Source: CBDAUN01 sp965214875 (GTDB lineage: Bacteria; Pseudomonadota; Gammaproteobacteria; Arenicellales; JAJDZL01). Taken from it: a DNA stretch of 64,000 nt. The notes under the pieces are model-generated. The model saw nothing but the letters and a program-made list of their open reading frames with translations. It was not told the DNA's origin and ran no database searches. The stretch is taken from the NCBI GenBank assembly GCA_965214875.1, contig OZ243980.1:2914001-2978000 (forward strand). Direction: 5' to 3'. Below, piece after piece: positions 54,601 through 63,370 of this stretch. A program made the translations under genes and the position numbers. Positions within the stretch are counted from its first letter, which is position 1; each line of letters begins with the position of its first letter.

Positions 54601-56129
54601 ATGACATCTACTCGATCGAAGATCTGGCGCAGCTGATTTTCGATCTTAAGCAGGTCAATCCGGATGCGCTGGTGTCGGTGAAACTGGTTTCGGAAGCCGG
54701 AGTGGGTACAATCGCCGCCGGTGTCGCAAAGGCATATGCGGACCTGATTACAATCGCAGGCTATGACGGCGGCACCGGCGCAAGTCCGGTGACTTCGGTC
54801 AAGTACGCCGGCAGCCCCTGGGAACTGGGATTGGTCGAAACGCAGCAAACCTTAAGGCGCAACGACTTGCGCCATCGTGTGCGACTGCAAGTCGACGGCG
54901 GGTTGAAGACCGGACTCGATATAGTCAAGGCTGCCATCCTCGGTGCGGATTCATTCGGTTTCGGCACCGCGCCGATGCTTGCGATGGGCTGCAAGTATCT
55001 TCGCGTCTGCCACTTGAACAATTGCGCAACCGGCGTAGCGACGCAAAATGCCATTCTCAGAGAGCGCCACTTCGTCGGCTCGGTGGAGCGGGTAGTGCGC
55101 TATTTTGAATTCGTGGCCGAAGAGGTGCGCGAGCTGCTCGCCTCTTTGGGGGTGCGTTCGATGGACGAAATTATCGGCCAGACGCAATATCTTCACGTTC
55201 TGGAAGGCGCAACCAAGCGTCAGCGTCAACTCGACCTGAGTCCGCTGGTCTCAGCCGCCGGTGTATCGGCCGACTTGCCGCGGCGCTGCTTGACCAAACG
55301 CAACGCGCCTTGGGACAAAGGCGAGCTTGCCAATCAGATGGTCGAAGATGCCATGAGCGGAGATTGCGATCATCCGCGCGAGTTTCACTACGCCATTGCC
55401 AACACGAACCGGTCAATCGGTGCGAAGCTTTCTGGCGAGATATCCAAGCGATACGGCAGTGCCGGCGTATCGCATGCGCCGATCACGATGCGGTTCACTG
55501 GAACAGCAGGGCAAAGCTTCGGGGCTTGGAACGCTTCGGGACTGCACATTTATTTGCATGGCGATGCCAACGACTATGTCGGCAAAGGCATGGCCGGCGG
55601 CAAAATCGTCCTTACGCCGTCGAGCGAAAGCCGACTGGATACGCGGACGACCCCAATCGCGGGAAATACCTGCCTTTATGGCGCCACCGGAGGCAAATTT
55701 TTTGCAGCGGGCATTGCGGGCGAGCGGTTCGCGGTACGCAACTCGGGCGCAATCGGCGTACTGGAAGGCTGCGGCGACCACGGATGCGAATACATGACCG
55801 GCGGCGCGGTGCTGTGTCTGGGGGGAACAGGCATTAACTTTGGTGCCGGAATGACCGGCGGCATTGCCTTTGTGCTTGACCTTGAGCGAAACTTTGTCGA
55901 TTGCTACAACCACGAACTGATCGATATTCATCGCCTGACCCACGAGGATCTAGAGCCGCACCTGCACTACATGCACGAACTTATCGCCGAATACGTCGAC
56001 GAGACCGGCAGCAAATGGGGCGCTACCGTCTATGAAGACTTTCTGGAACTGGCTGGTCGATTCTGGCTGGTCAAGCCCAAGGCCTCGGACATCAAGACCT
56101 TGATGGAAACTTTGCGAGAAGCCGCATAG
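51666..56129 (+). CDS. gltB: Glutamate synthase (NADPH), large subunit
   Basis: 1,487 residues, normal length. The N-terminal class II amidotransferase nucleophile is Cys20 in ERDGCGFGLIAHMDG, implying propeptide removal; then the central domain, the FMN/2-oxoglutarate synthase domain (GRSNSGEGGEDPARY, SKIKQVASGRFGVTPHYLV, KPGEGGQLPG), the 3Fe-4S cysteines CHLNNCATGVATQ, and the beta-helix GXGXG domain (GMAGGKIVL, GATGGKFFAAG). Makes glutamate from glutamine and 2-oxoglutarate with GltD. Starts the gltB-gltD-pyrF-hemE cluster, 270 bases after the right repeat copy. Confidence 0.98.
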   Translation: MKDQSQNYGLYRPQFERDGCGFGLIAHMDGHPTHWMVKTAVQSLANLTHRGAIDADGKSGDGCGILLRKPDSFLREIAEEQKFDLPRKYAVGMVFLNRNAEKANRSRSILERELKRRGISVCGWRQVPINPEALGKSALASQPHIEQIFVSPNASLPTIQLERRLYSARKVAEKKIRGRDQQFYVCSLSSLVIVYKGLFMPQNLPAFFPELCDPRLESSLAVFHQRFSTNTAPQWHLAQPFRYLAHNGEINTVHGNRSWALARGPRFTDSQYENVDELLPIVDFESSDSASLDNMLEFLVNGGMDIFRAMRILVPPAWQNVDILDPDLRAFHSYSSMHNEPWDGPAGIVLTDGRYAACVMDRNGLRPARYIVSADRYITLSTEVGTYDYHEQDIIAKGRLKPGEMIAADTRTGELLLPKDIDERLMRRQPYKRWLRNRETRLYTKLLNDINVSAKLNPFELAIYKKLFLITHEEQEQVIRVLSEAGQEAVASMGDDTPLPVMSKKIRSLFDYFRQQFAQVTNPPIDPLREAIVMSLETVLGKTSGQFEETDEHAERLVIGSPILSGRRFYALKEQIGNAFASRTFDLQYEPDEGLRSAIVRICDEVVEAVRDDSTTVVILSDREISADTLPVHALLATGAVHHRLIDEGLRCDANLIVETATARDPHHFAVLIGQGATAIYPYLAYATLLNMADAGTFGSETIPLLRSYRSGIEKGLLKIMSKMGIATISSYRGAELFEAVGLHSEVVELCFSGTVSRIEGTRFEDIEADQQELARSAWDPRTPIQHGGLLKFSTEGEYHAYHPDVVHALHGAVNTGDIEKYREFSTLVNNRDPIVLRDLLALKGKKKRIPLGEVEPAEAIFPRFDSAAMSLGALSPEAHETLAAAMNQIGGRSNSGEGGEDPARYGTNRSSKIKQVASGRFGVTPHYLVNAEVLQIKIAQGAKPGEGGQLPGDKVSEMIAELRYSRPGVALISPPPHHDIYSIEDLAQLIFDLKQVNPDALVSVKLVSEAGVGTIAAGVAKAYADLITIAGYDGGTGASPVTSVKYAGSPWELGLVETQQTLRRNDLRHRVRLQVDGGLKTGLDIVKAAILGADSFGFGTAPMLAMGCKYLRVCHLNNCATGVATQNAILRERHFVGSVERVVRYFEFVAEEVRELLASLGVRSMDEIIGQTQYLHVLEGATKRQRQLDLSPLVSAAGVSADLPRRCLTKRNAPWDKGELANQMVEDAMSGDCDHPREFHYAIANTNRSIGAKLSGEISKRYGSAGVSHAPITMRFTGTAGQSFGAWNASGLHIYLHGDANDYVGKGMAGGKIVLTPSSESRLDTRTTPIAGNTCLYGATGGKFFAAGIAGERFAVRNSGAIGVLEGCGDHGCEYMTGGAVLCLGGTGINFGAGMTGGIAFVLDLERNFVDCYNHELIDIHRLTHEDLEPHLHYMHELIAEYVDETGSKWGATVYEDFLELAGRFWLVKPKASDIKTLMETLREAA

Positions 56130-56145
56130 GCCGCCGAATACGCGC

Positions 56146-57555
56146 ATGAAAAACCATTTTCAGTTCGTCGACCTGCCGCGACAGGATCCGGAAAAACATC
56201 CGGCGCAGCAACGCGTTCATCACTGGGACGAGATTATTCGCCACTACGACCCCCAAACCGCATCGGCACAGGCGGCGCGATGCATCGCTTGCGGAAACCC
56301 CTACTGCGAGTGGAAATGTCCCGTGCACAATCATATACCCGACTGGCTAAGCCTGATACGTGAAGGACGGCTGTTTGAAGCGGCGGAACTGTCGCATCAA
56401 ACCAATTCTTTGCCGGAAATTTGCGGACGAATCTGCCCCCAGGACCGTCTATGCGAAGGCGCTTGCACCATGAATGACGATTTCGGAGCGGTTACGATAG
56501 GTTCGCTGGAGAAGTATATTTCCGACGAAGCGTTTGATCAGGGCTGGAAACCCGACTTGTCCAACGTGAAAAACACCGGCAAGAAAGTTGCCATTGTCGG
56601 TGCCGGACCGGCAGGATTGGCCTGCGCCGATGTGCTGCTACGCTATGGAGTGTCGGCGACAGTCTACGACTCCTATCGCGAAGTCGGAGGGCTTTTGACC
56701 TACGGCATCCCGCCATTCAAGCTTGAAAAGCGCATCGTGCACCGCCGACGAAAGATACTCGAAAACATGGGTGCGCAATTCGTTCTTGGCACTGAAGTGG
56801 GCGGCGATATATCGCTAAGCGAATTGCTCGATCAGAATGATGCGGTTTTTCTAGGCATGGGCGCATACACATACATGAAGGGCGGCTTTCGAGGCGAAGA
56901 CTATCACAATGCGTTTGAGGCGCTACCCTATCTTATCGGCAACGTCAATCATGTCGACTTCAACACCGAAGATCCTGAATATGCCTATGTGAACATGCGA
57001 GGACGAAACGTAGTCGTGTTGGGCGGCGGCGATACCGCCATGGACTGCGTTCGCACAGCGGTTCGCCAAGGCGCCAATCGCGTTACCTGCATCTATCGCC
57101 GCGACGAAGCGAATATGCCCGGTTCTATGCGCGAAGTATGGCATGCCAAGGAAGAAGGAGTGAATTTTCTGTGGAACCGCCAGCCGATGGAGATTGCCGG
57201 CAACGGTAAGGTCGAAGCAGTGCGTGTGGTTGAAACCAGGCTCGGCCCGCCTGACGATCGAGGACGCAAGCAACCCGAACCGATACCGGGGAGCGAGGAA
57301 TCGATACCATGCGACAGCGTTATCATCGCGTTCGGATTCCGTCCAAGCCCGGCCAGCTGGTTTGCCGAGCACAACATCGAAGTTGATCGGTTTTCGAGGG
57401 TCATCGCCATGCATGACAGCGAATTTCCCTTTCAGACCACCAACCCGAGGGTGTTCTCAGGCGGCGACATGGTGCGCGGCTCGGATCTGGTTGTGACGGC
57501 TGTTTTCGAAGGCCGCGAGGCGGCGCATGGCATCATGCGCTACATTGAGGCTTGA
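56146..57555 (+). CDS. gltD: Glutamate synthase (NADPH), small subunit
   Basis: 469 residues. N-terminal 4Fe-4S region CIACGNPYCEWKCPVHNHIP and CGRICPQDRLCEGACT, FAD-binding VAIVGAGPAGLACADVL, and NADPH-binding VVVLGGGDTAMDCVRTAVRQ. Supplies electrons from NADPH to GltB. It begins 16 bases after gltB, so the two are cotranscribed. Confidence 0.97.
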   Translation: MKNHFQFVDLPRQDPEKHPAQQRVHHWDEIIRHYDPQTASAQAARCIACGNPYCEWKCPVHNHIPDWLSLIREGRLFEAAELSHQTNSLPEICGRICPQDRLCEGACTMNDDFGAVTIGSLEKYISDEAFDQGWKPDLSNVKNTGKKVAIVGAGPAGLACADVLLRYGVSATVYDSYREVGGLLTYGIPPFKLEKRIVHRRRKILENMGAQFVLGTEVGGDISLSELLDQNDAVFLGMGAYTYMKGGFRGEDYHNAFEALPYLIGNVNHVDFNTEDPEYAYVNMRGRNVVVLGGGDTAMDCVRTAVRQGANRVTCIYRRDEANMPGSMREVWHAKEEGVNFLWNRQPMEIAGNGKVEAVRVVETRLGPPDDRGRKQPEPIPGSEESIPCDSVIIAFGFRPSPASWFAEHNIEVDRFSRVIAMHDSEFPFQTTNPRVFSGGDMVRGSDLVVTAVFEGREAAHGIMRYIEA

Positions 57556-57559
57556 CCTG

Positions 57560-58285
57560 GTGTCGCGATCTCGACTACCGCCCAACTCAATCCGCTGCGA
57601 TGAACGGCTCATTGTCGCATTGGATTTCGCAAATCCGCAAGAAGCGCTTGAGCTGGTCGACGCGCTTGACGGAGAAGCGGTGTTCTTCAAAGTGGGTCTA
57701 GAGCTTTTTTGCCATGGTTCCGGCATGCCGATGGTTCGCGCGTTGGCAGAATGGGACAAACTGGTTTTTGCGGACTTCAAGTTGCACGACGTGCCGGCGA
57801 CCGTAGAGCGCGCGACCAAACAATTGAATGGACAGGGGATAAATTTTTTGACCGTTCATGCCGAAACGCCAGTCATGGAAGCTGCGGTCGCGGCGGCGGA
57901 CAATATCGGCATTCTAGGCGTTACTGTGCTCACGAGCACTAATCGGGACGACCTCGCCTGCAGCGGATTTACCAGCCCTCTTGAAGAGGTGGTGTTGATG
58001 CGGGCCGAAAACGCCAAGCGTTGCGGCTGCGCCGGCATCATCGCATCTGGACAAGAAGCCGAAATGCTAAAGCGGCATTTCGGCGACAGTCTCCTGATCA
58101 TTACTCCAGGCATCAGGAATGCTGGAGAAAGCCTGCACGACCAGAAGCGTTCGGTCAGCGTTGAAGACGCTTTCAAATCCGGTGCAGACTACATCGTGGT
58201 CGGCCGCCCGATTCGCGATGCGCGCGATCCGGTCGAGGCCACCCGGGCGATCCAGAGACAAATCAGACAGGCGTTTGCGGATTGA
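57560..58285 (+). CDS. pyrF: Orotidine 5'-phosphate decarboxylase
   Basis: About 241 residues from GTG 57560, four bases after gltD, with GAGG upstream. An in-frame ATG at 57527 would overlap gltD by 29 bases and add residues that relatives lack. Motifs: IVALDFANPQEALEL, FFKVGLELF, the catalytic KADFKLHD-like ADFKLHDVPATVERA, GVTVLTS, and IVVGRPIRDA. Final step of UMP synthesis. Its place between gltD and hemE is not the common arrangement in gammaproteobacteria I know. Confidence 0.95.
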   Translation: MSRSRLPPNSIRCDERLIVALDFANPQEALELVDALDGEAVFFKVGLELFCHGSGMPMVRALAEWDKLVFADFKLHDVPATVERATKQLNGQGINFLTVHAETPVMEAAVAAADNIGILGVTVLTSTNRDDLACSGFTSPLEEVVLMRAENAKRCGCAGIIASGQEAEMLKRHFGDSLLIITPGIRNAGESLHDQKRSVSVEDAFKSGADYIVVGRPIRDARDPVEATRAIQRQIRQAFAD

Positions 58286-59364
58286 GCCAGAAGGTTTCGC
58301 CACAGCCATCCCGCAATAGCCGCTTTTTGCGCGCACTTCGGCGTGAACCGGTAGACTGCACACCGATCTGGATCATGCGCCAGGCGGGCCGCTACCTGCC
58401 CGAATACCGCAAGACGCGAGAATATGCTGGCGACTTTTTGACCCTCTGCCGTACGCCGGAGCTTGCAAGCGAGGTTACGCTTCAGCCACTTCGGCGGTTC
58501 AAGCTGGATGCCGCCATTATTTTTTCCGACATTCTGGTCATACCGGATGCCATGGGGCTCGGACTTCGCCTGATCGAATCTGTCGGACCGAAGTTCGACC
58601 GGCCGGTACGTAGCGCCGAGCAAATTGCCAAACTCCCGATCCCTGATCCGGAGTCAGATCTGCGCTACGTGCTCGATGCCGTGCGGATGACATCGCAGGA
58701 ACTCGACCACTCGACTCCCTTGATCGGCTTTTGCGGCAGTCCATGGACACTGGCAGTGTATATGATTGAAGGAGAGTCAAAAACCGACTTTTCCACCATC
58801 AGAAAATTTGCTTCAGACCAACCGCGAGCGACTCATGAATTGCTGGACCGATTGACACAAAGCGTGTCGATGTATCTTGCCGCCAAAGTCCGGGCGGGCG
58901 CCAAGGCGCTGATGGTTTTCGACACCTGGGGCGGCATTCTAAGATCGGATGACTACCAGAAATTTTCATTGGGCTACATGTCTCAGATCGTAGAACATCT
59001 TCGTGTTGACGCTCCCGACACGCCGGTGGTTCTGTTCACAAAAGGTGGCGGGAAGTGGCTCGAGGCAATTGCCAATACGGGATGCCATGGAGTCGGACTC
59101 GACTGGACTGTCGACATCGGAGCTGCGAGACAGCGCATCGGCGACAAGGTTGCGCTTCAAGGCAATCTTGATCCCGCCTACATGAGCACCGATGCCGAAA
59201 CGGTCAACAAACAGGTATCGCAGATACTTGAATCATTCGGTCATGGCAACGGGCACATCTTCAATCTCGGGCACGGCATCCGGCCTGATGCAAACCCGGA
59301 ATTGGTTTCAGTTCTAGTTGACGAGGTGCATCGGCAAAGCATTCAATACCATGCAAGTACTTGA
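58282..59364 (+). CDS. hemE: Uroporphyrinogen decarboxylase
   Basis: 360 residues. Signature IWIMRQAGRYLPEYRKTR and GFCGSPWTLAVYMIEG are intact, with DTWGGILR and NLDPAYM-like GNLDPAYMST near the C-terminus. Removes four carboxyl groups from uroporphyrinogen III in haem synthesis. No ATG is available before the conserved region; the start is probably TTG 58282, overlapping the pyrF stop (TTGA). Last gene of the cluster. Confidence 0.95.
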   Translation: MSQKVSPQPSRNSRFLRALRREPVDCTPIWIMRQAGRYLPEYRKTREYAGDFLTLCRTPELASEVTLQPLRRFKLDAAIIFSDILVIPDAMGLGLRLIESVGPKFDRPVRSAEQIAKLPIPDPESDLRYVLDAVRMTSQELDHSTPLIGFCGSPWTLAVYMIEGESKTDFSTIRKFASDQPRATHELLDRLTQSVSMYLAAKVRAGAKALMVFDTWGGILRSDDYQKFSLGYMSQIVEHLRVDAPDTPVVLFTKGGGKWLEAIANTGCHGVGLDWTVDIGAARQRIGDKVALQGNLDPAYMSTDAETVNKQVSQILESFGHGNGHIFNLGHGIRPDANPELVSVLVDEVHRQSIQYHAST

Positions 59365-60084
59365 AAGTGAACTTTGTTCACGCAACCAGTTTTTTGGTAG
59401 CGGTTCAGTTTGAAAAGCAGCTCATTTTGCAGCAGGGTCATCCCACGCTAAGGAAACTGTGCAAAAACGGTTTTGCTTATCAATAATTTGCCTTGAGACT
59501 GACTTTTTGTTTCAAGCGCGGCATGTGGCGAACCATGGTTGCTTCTGGCTGTCAGGTTTCTGTTTCCAGCAAAACGTTTGCGATTTTGCGGTCCACCTTG
59601 CGCGCACACCTGAGTTTGCGTTGCAGGGCTGGCTGGTTCGCAGGCATTATGCGACGGATTTCAAACTAAACCTTCATGGCACAATGGTCCTGTCGGTTCT
59701 TTAACAAACGCCAGCCGTCAACCTTGATTTCATCAGGCACCTAATACCTATATGCACTGAGAAACAAATTCTTCGATTGTGCACCACTTACTGCTTTGTC
59801 CCTAGATTAGCTTTGTTGCAATGCCGGCGGTCTGCGCCTCAAGCATTTGCTGCAATTCGGTACGGAAGTGCAGGACAAGACTTTCAGTCCATTCGAAGCT
59901 GCAAGCCGTTGAGCAGGTGCAGCAAGGCGAGCCATTGGCCATAGCCCTGCGACGACAAATCCAGAGACAAACATGATGCGCCGCATGTTCTTCGTCACCG
60001 AACTCTGAACATAGATCGCGGGCATTGTTGAGAATGTTGGTACTGCGTTCAGCTTTCTGTGCATCTTGTCGTGCCTTTGAGAAG
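59365..60084. other. Non-coding region with a solo terminal repeat
   Basis: After hemE, GGTAGCGGTTCAGTTTGAAA (59396-59415) matches the terminal repeat of the exported-protein cassettes. About 260 bases on, GGATTTCAAACTAAACC (59,657-59,673) is a possible degenerate inverse, giving a small empty element. A minus-strand stretch at 59,807-60,000 (MRRIMFVSGFVVAG) looks like a broken small membrane or exported peptide. No intact gene seen. Confidence 0.5.
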
Positions 60085-60612
60085 TTATGGCGAGTTGTTT
60101 GTGATTTCACTCAATCGCACAATCTCAGCATCGATTGCTTGCTCATAAGTCGCTGCACGCTCTTTTGAAAACATGTCTATGACCAATCCTGAAAATCCGA
60201 TAAGGACAAGCGCTACAGCAATGGAGCGCAACATCTCATTCCCTGATAGTTTGAACACGACTATCGCCATTGCGAAGGCTATGGCGGCGCCGATTATTGT
60301 GTAGGTATAGAGATCTTCAAACTTTTTCACCCGCGCTTTTTCCGCCTGGACAAAGCTAGCCGGGGATTGTGCATAAGCACTTTCATACTTGGCAAGTTTG
60401 CTTGAATTTCCGAAAGTGTTAACTATTCCGGCTACGATAAAAATCATCGCAACAACAGATAGGGGTATTGGCAGCGCCTGTCCGACGGGGGTTGGAGCCA
60501 ACTTCCACAACAGGCCCGCTATTACTAAAAGCAAGGCTCCTGCTAGAACAAGCAGCGACATTTCAAAGGCTTCACCCTTAGCCCAGATCACTGTATGGTC
60601 TATAAAATTCAT
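60085..60612 (-). CDS. Membrane protein, unknown
   Basis: 175 residues from ATG 60612, which has AGGT 7 bases upstream and lies 12 bases after the SDR gene. Four hydrophobic segments: MSLLVLAGALLLVIAGLLW, SVVAMIFIVAGIVNTF, TIIGAAIAFAMAIVVFKL and SIAVALVLIGFSGLVIDMF, with a charged loop between the second and third and a C-terminal tail (SKERAATYEQAIDAEIVRLS). No family recognised. Probably in one transcript with the SDR. Confidence 0.75.
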   Translation of the reverse strand: MNFIDHTVIWAKGEAFEMSLLVLAGALLLVIAGLLWKLAPTPVGQALPIPLSVVAMIFIVAGIVNTFGNSSKLAKYESAYAQSPASFVQAEKARVKKFEDLYTYTIIGAAIAFAMAIVVFKLSGNEMLRSIAVALVLIGFSGLVIDMFSKERAATYEQAIDAEIVRLSEITNNSP

Positions 60613-60624
60613 ACCGTGCACCTG

Positions 60625-61575
60625 TTAATGTTCTTTTCCTGTTTCGGTCAATCCAGTAAGTTCTCGGCTGATTTCCATCAGTTTATCTACATTTGCATCA
60701 TCCAGCGCTAGCGGATTCGGGTCTAATAGCATGTCTTCATATATGTATTTTCCCGATACCCCATCGTATCTAGCATCCAGAGCGGCAGCGACAATGCGTT
60801 CGCCGCCAACCCAGGTGGGAGCGGCCAATCTCCCAAACATTACGCCGAAAAGGCGCTCCAACCCCTTGGTATGACGCTTGGTATGACGGTCCAGATTTGA
60901 ACGAATATAGCCAGGATTCAGGCAATTGATCGAAGTTCTGCCACCTTCAAGTCGGACTGCTACGTCGCGCCCATGCATCAACAAGCATAGTTTGGCTTGA
61001 GCATAGGACTTGAACATCGACCATTTGCTGCTTTCCAGATGCAGATCGTCAAGAAGCAGCCTGGCGGCTTCCTGGGTGGCCGAAGTCAGATGAACGATGC
61101 GAGCACAGGGACTCGCCTTGATCTTTTCGAGCAACAGCTCAGTCAGCAGGAACGGCCCAAGATAGTTGACCGCAAAATTCATCTCATATCCATCAGGCGA
61201 CAGCGAGCGCTCTGGAAAATTCAAGCCCGCGCAGTTGATCAAGTAGTCAATGCGATCGCATCGATCAAGCACCTCGCTGGATGCCTTGCGGACTTGCCCG
61301 AGGTCGCCCAGGTCGCACTTGACTGAAGTGAGCTGCCCCTTGTGCTCCGACATGCGGAGCTCTTGTATAACGTTTTCGGTTTTAGGGATATTGCGCCCCA
61401 ACAGGCAGATATCGGCACCCATTTCAGCAAAACGCTCTACTGCTATCCGTCCCATCCCGTCTGTCCCACCGGTGAAGACAACCATTTTACCGGTCAGGTC
61501 CTGGTTGGGAAATTTTGGCATTGTCTTGCGCGGAAGGAATGTATCGAGCCAAAGTTTTCCGAAGGGTCGTTTCAT
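60625..61575 (-). CDS. Short-chain dehydrogenase/reductase (retinol dehydrogenase-like)
   Basis: 316 residues. Rossmann motif TGGTDGMGRIAVERFA (TGxxxGxG), NAG-equivalent LINCAGLN, the active-site lysine pair as YAQAKLCLLMH (YxxxK), and the SAT serine region HLTSATQEA. The layout matches retinol-dehydrogenase-like SDRs, which act on lipophilic alcohols. Substrate unknown. ATG 61575 follows GAGCAC. A small membrane-protein gene follows closely. Confidence 0.9.
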   Translation of the reverse strand: MKRPFGKLWLDTFLPRKTMPKFPNQDLTGKMVVFTGGTDGMGRIAVERFAEMGADICLLGRNIPKTENVIQELRMSEHKGQLTSVKCDLGDLGQVRKASSEVLDRCDRIDYLINCAGLNFPERSLSPDGYEMNFAVNYLGPFLLTELLLEKIKASPCARIVHLTSATQEAARLLLDDLHLESSKWSMFKSYAQAKLCLLMHGRDVAVRLEGGRTSINCLNPGYIRSNLDRHTKRHTKGLERLFGVMFGRLAAPTWVGGERIVAAALDARYDGVSGKYIYEDMLLDPNPLALDDANVDKLMEISRELTGLTETGKEH

Positions 61576-61798
61576 ATTGTGCTCCGTTGTCCCGATCGGG
61601 CAGCCGTTTCATGCATTATATTTCTTATTTGACGGCCAAGTGCCGCTTTGGTTTTTCTGTTTTGCGGAAACCGGCCAATGCCAGTCCTCAATCCGCTACT
61701 GCAAACTAAGACCCAGTTGCCGATTGCAATCTCTTGCGCCCGCTGGATGCCTTCTTCGTGCATAGCAATACCGATTGATTTGTTCTAAAGTTGGGCAC

Positions 61799-63370
61799 TT
61801 ACGCAGGTTGAACAGTGATTGCCGCTAGATTTCGCGTTTCGGCGCTGAATGCTGCACCGATCAGGTGGGTATTCTCTGTTCCCGAGCGATACCTATCCGC
61901 ATATCCCATTTCTCGCATCTGCGCGACCGCATCAACCGCCACCTTGTCGGCATCTGCGCCTTTGACCATCTTGCACTCGAACACGAACACCTGATCACCC
62001 AGCGCAACCACCAGGTCCGAACGGCCGCGGCTTGTCGACTCCTCCGGGCGAAGCCCGGCTTGCGCGACATCCCAAAGGCAGGCATGCAAAACCGAGCAGT
62101 ACCAGCCTTCGCGGCCGGCCATGTCGTTGTTCACGTGCCATTCATTGGGGATGGCGGCCAGCAGTCGCCGAAGCGCCGCGGCGAAGCCGTCGAAGTCATT
62201 CCCGTCCAGCAATCCGGCCAGCTGGCGCGACTCCAAAGGCGACTTGCGCCCCGGACCGAACAGATGGTCCAGATAGCCGGCACTCAGACGCGAGCGCACC
62301 TCGAAGTTGGGATAGTCCAGATCCAGAATGTTCTCGGCACCATCGTGCCTCTGGCCGGTGATCGTCAAATAACCAGCCTGAAACATCAGCGCCTCGGCGC
62401 TGATGTCGTCCACGTCAAACTTCGACACGAAGTCCTCCGCCACTTTCAAGTTCTCAACATCCATCGGCGCGAATTGCCGGCGCACCATCAACTTGTATAG
62501 AAACGTCGGCTCCCCTGAGGCAAACCAGTGCGCCTTGAACTCGCGACGCTTCAGCAGGTTCAGTATGCACCACGGGTTGTAGACCCGTTCCTCGCCGCGC
62601 CAGCAGTAGCCGTTGTACCAGCGGCGCACCTCGGTGCGGTCCAGACCATCAAGCCCAGGGCCGAACACCGCATCCATCTCCGCCTCGGTGTAGCCGCAGA
62701 TGTCGGAGAACTCTGGCACTAGGCTGATGTCGTCTAGATTGTTGAGTCCCGAAAACAGGTTCACCTTGCTGAACATCGTGACCCCAGTGACGAACACGAA
62801 CCGCACATGTTCGCCACTGCCCTTGATCACGCCGTAAAGACCTCTCAGATAGTCGCGGTTGTCAAGCGCCAGCTGCCGGTCGTCCAGCGCATCTAGGATC
62901 GGCTTGTCATACTCGTCCACCATTACCACCGCCTGGCGGCCGGTCTTGTCATGCAAATGGTAAAGCAGCCTTCGCAAGCGCGAGGAGGCGGTATACGACC
63001 CGGACGGACGAACCGGCACCATGTCGTGGGCAGACTCCAGCAGATCTAGCTGGGTCATGACATCCGATTCCAGCTCCCCGCGCCTGCTGTAGCCTCCGTC
63101 AAGGCTAAGGCGAACCACCGGATGCGTTGCCGACCAGTCCCAGCGGCTGTGAATGTCAAGTCCCTTGAACAGCGCCTCGCTACCTTGGAACAATTCCCGC
63201 ATCGTATCCAGCAAAAGGCTCTTGCCGAAGCGGCGCGGGCGCGACAAAAAGTAGTGCCTGCCCTGATCGATCAGAGCCTCGATAAGCGCCGTCTTGTCAA
63301 CATAGCAATAGCCTTCGGTGCGAATTGATCGAAAATCCGCAATGCCGATCGGTAGTTTTAGGCGATTCAT
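61799..63370 (-). CDS. AAA-ATPase/PD-(D/E)xK-type protein (AAA-ATPase_like, DUF1703)
   Basis: 523 residues. It starts KLPIGIADFRSIRTEGYCYV, typical of this family, with a P-loop SRPRRFGKSLLLDT, Walker B AVVMVDEYDKPI, sensor VFVTGVTMFSK and, in the last 100 residues, a nuclease-like DLVVALGDQVFVFECKMVKG (D...ExK). Such genes occur in many host-associated bacteria, often in several copies and rapidly evolving. Function unproved; the separate DUF4143 proteins use a similar ATPase-plus-nuclease-fold plan. Confidence 0.88.
   Translation of the reverse strand: MNRLKLPIGIADFRSIRTEGYCYVDKTALIEALIDQGRHYFLSRPRRFGKSLLLDTMRELFQGSEALFKGLDIHSRWDWSATHPVVRLSLDGGYSRRGELESDVMTQLDLLESAHDMVPVRPSGSYTASSRLRRLLYHLHDKTGRQAVVMVDEYDKPILDALDDRQLALDNRDYLRGLYGVIKGSGEHVRFVFVTGVTMFSKVNLFSGLNNLDDISLVPEFSDICGYTEAEMDAVFGPGLDGLDRTEVRRWYNGYCWRGEERVYNPWCILNLLKRREFKAHWFASGEPTFLYKLMVRRQFAPMDVENLKVAEDFVSKFDVDDISAEALMFQAGYLTITGQRHDGAENILDLDYPNFEVRSRLSAGYLDHLFGPGRKSPLESRQLAGLLDGNDFDGFAAALRRLLAAIPNEWHVNNDMAGREGWYCSVLHACLWDVAQAGLRPEESTSRGRSDLVVALGDQVFVFECKMVKGADADKVAVDAVAQMREMGYADRYRSGTENTHLIGAAFSAETRNLAAITVQPA

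Noticed and set aside
54183..54848. 221-codon minus-strand ORF
   Set aside because: Antisense to the FMN domain of gltB.
59807..60110. Overlapping minus-strand ORFs beginning near 60,064-60,110
   Set aside because: They shift frame and lack a convincing ribosome-binding site. A hydrophobic start is visible but no intact protein.
61865..62500. 211-codon plus-strand ORF
   Set aside because: Antisense to the AAA-ATPase/nuclease-like gene at 61,799-63,370.
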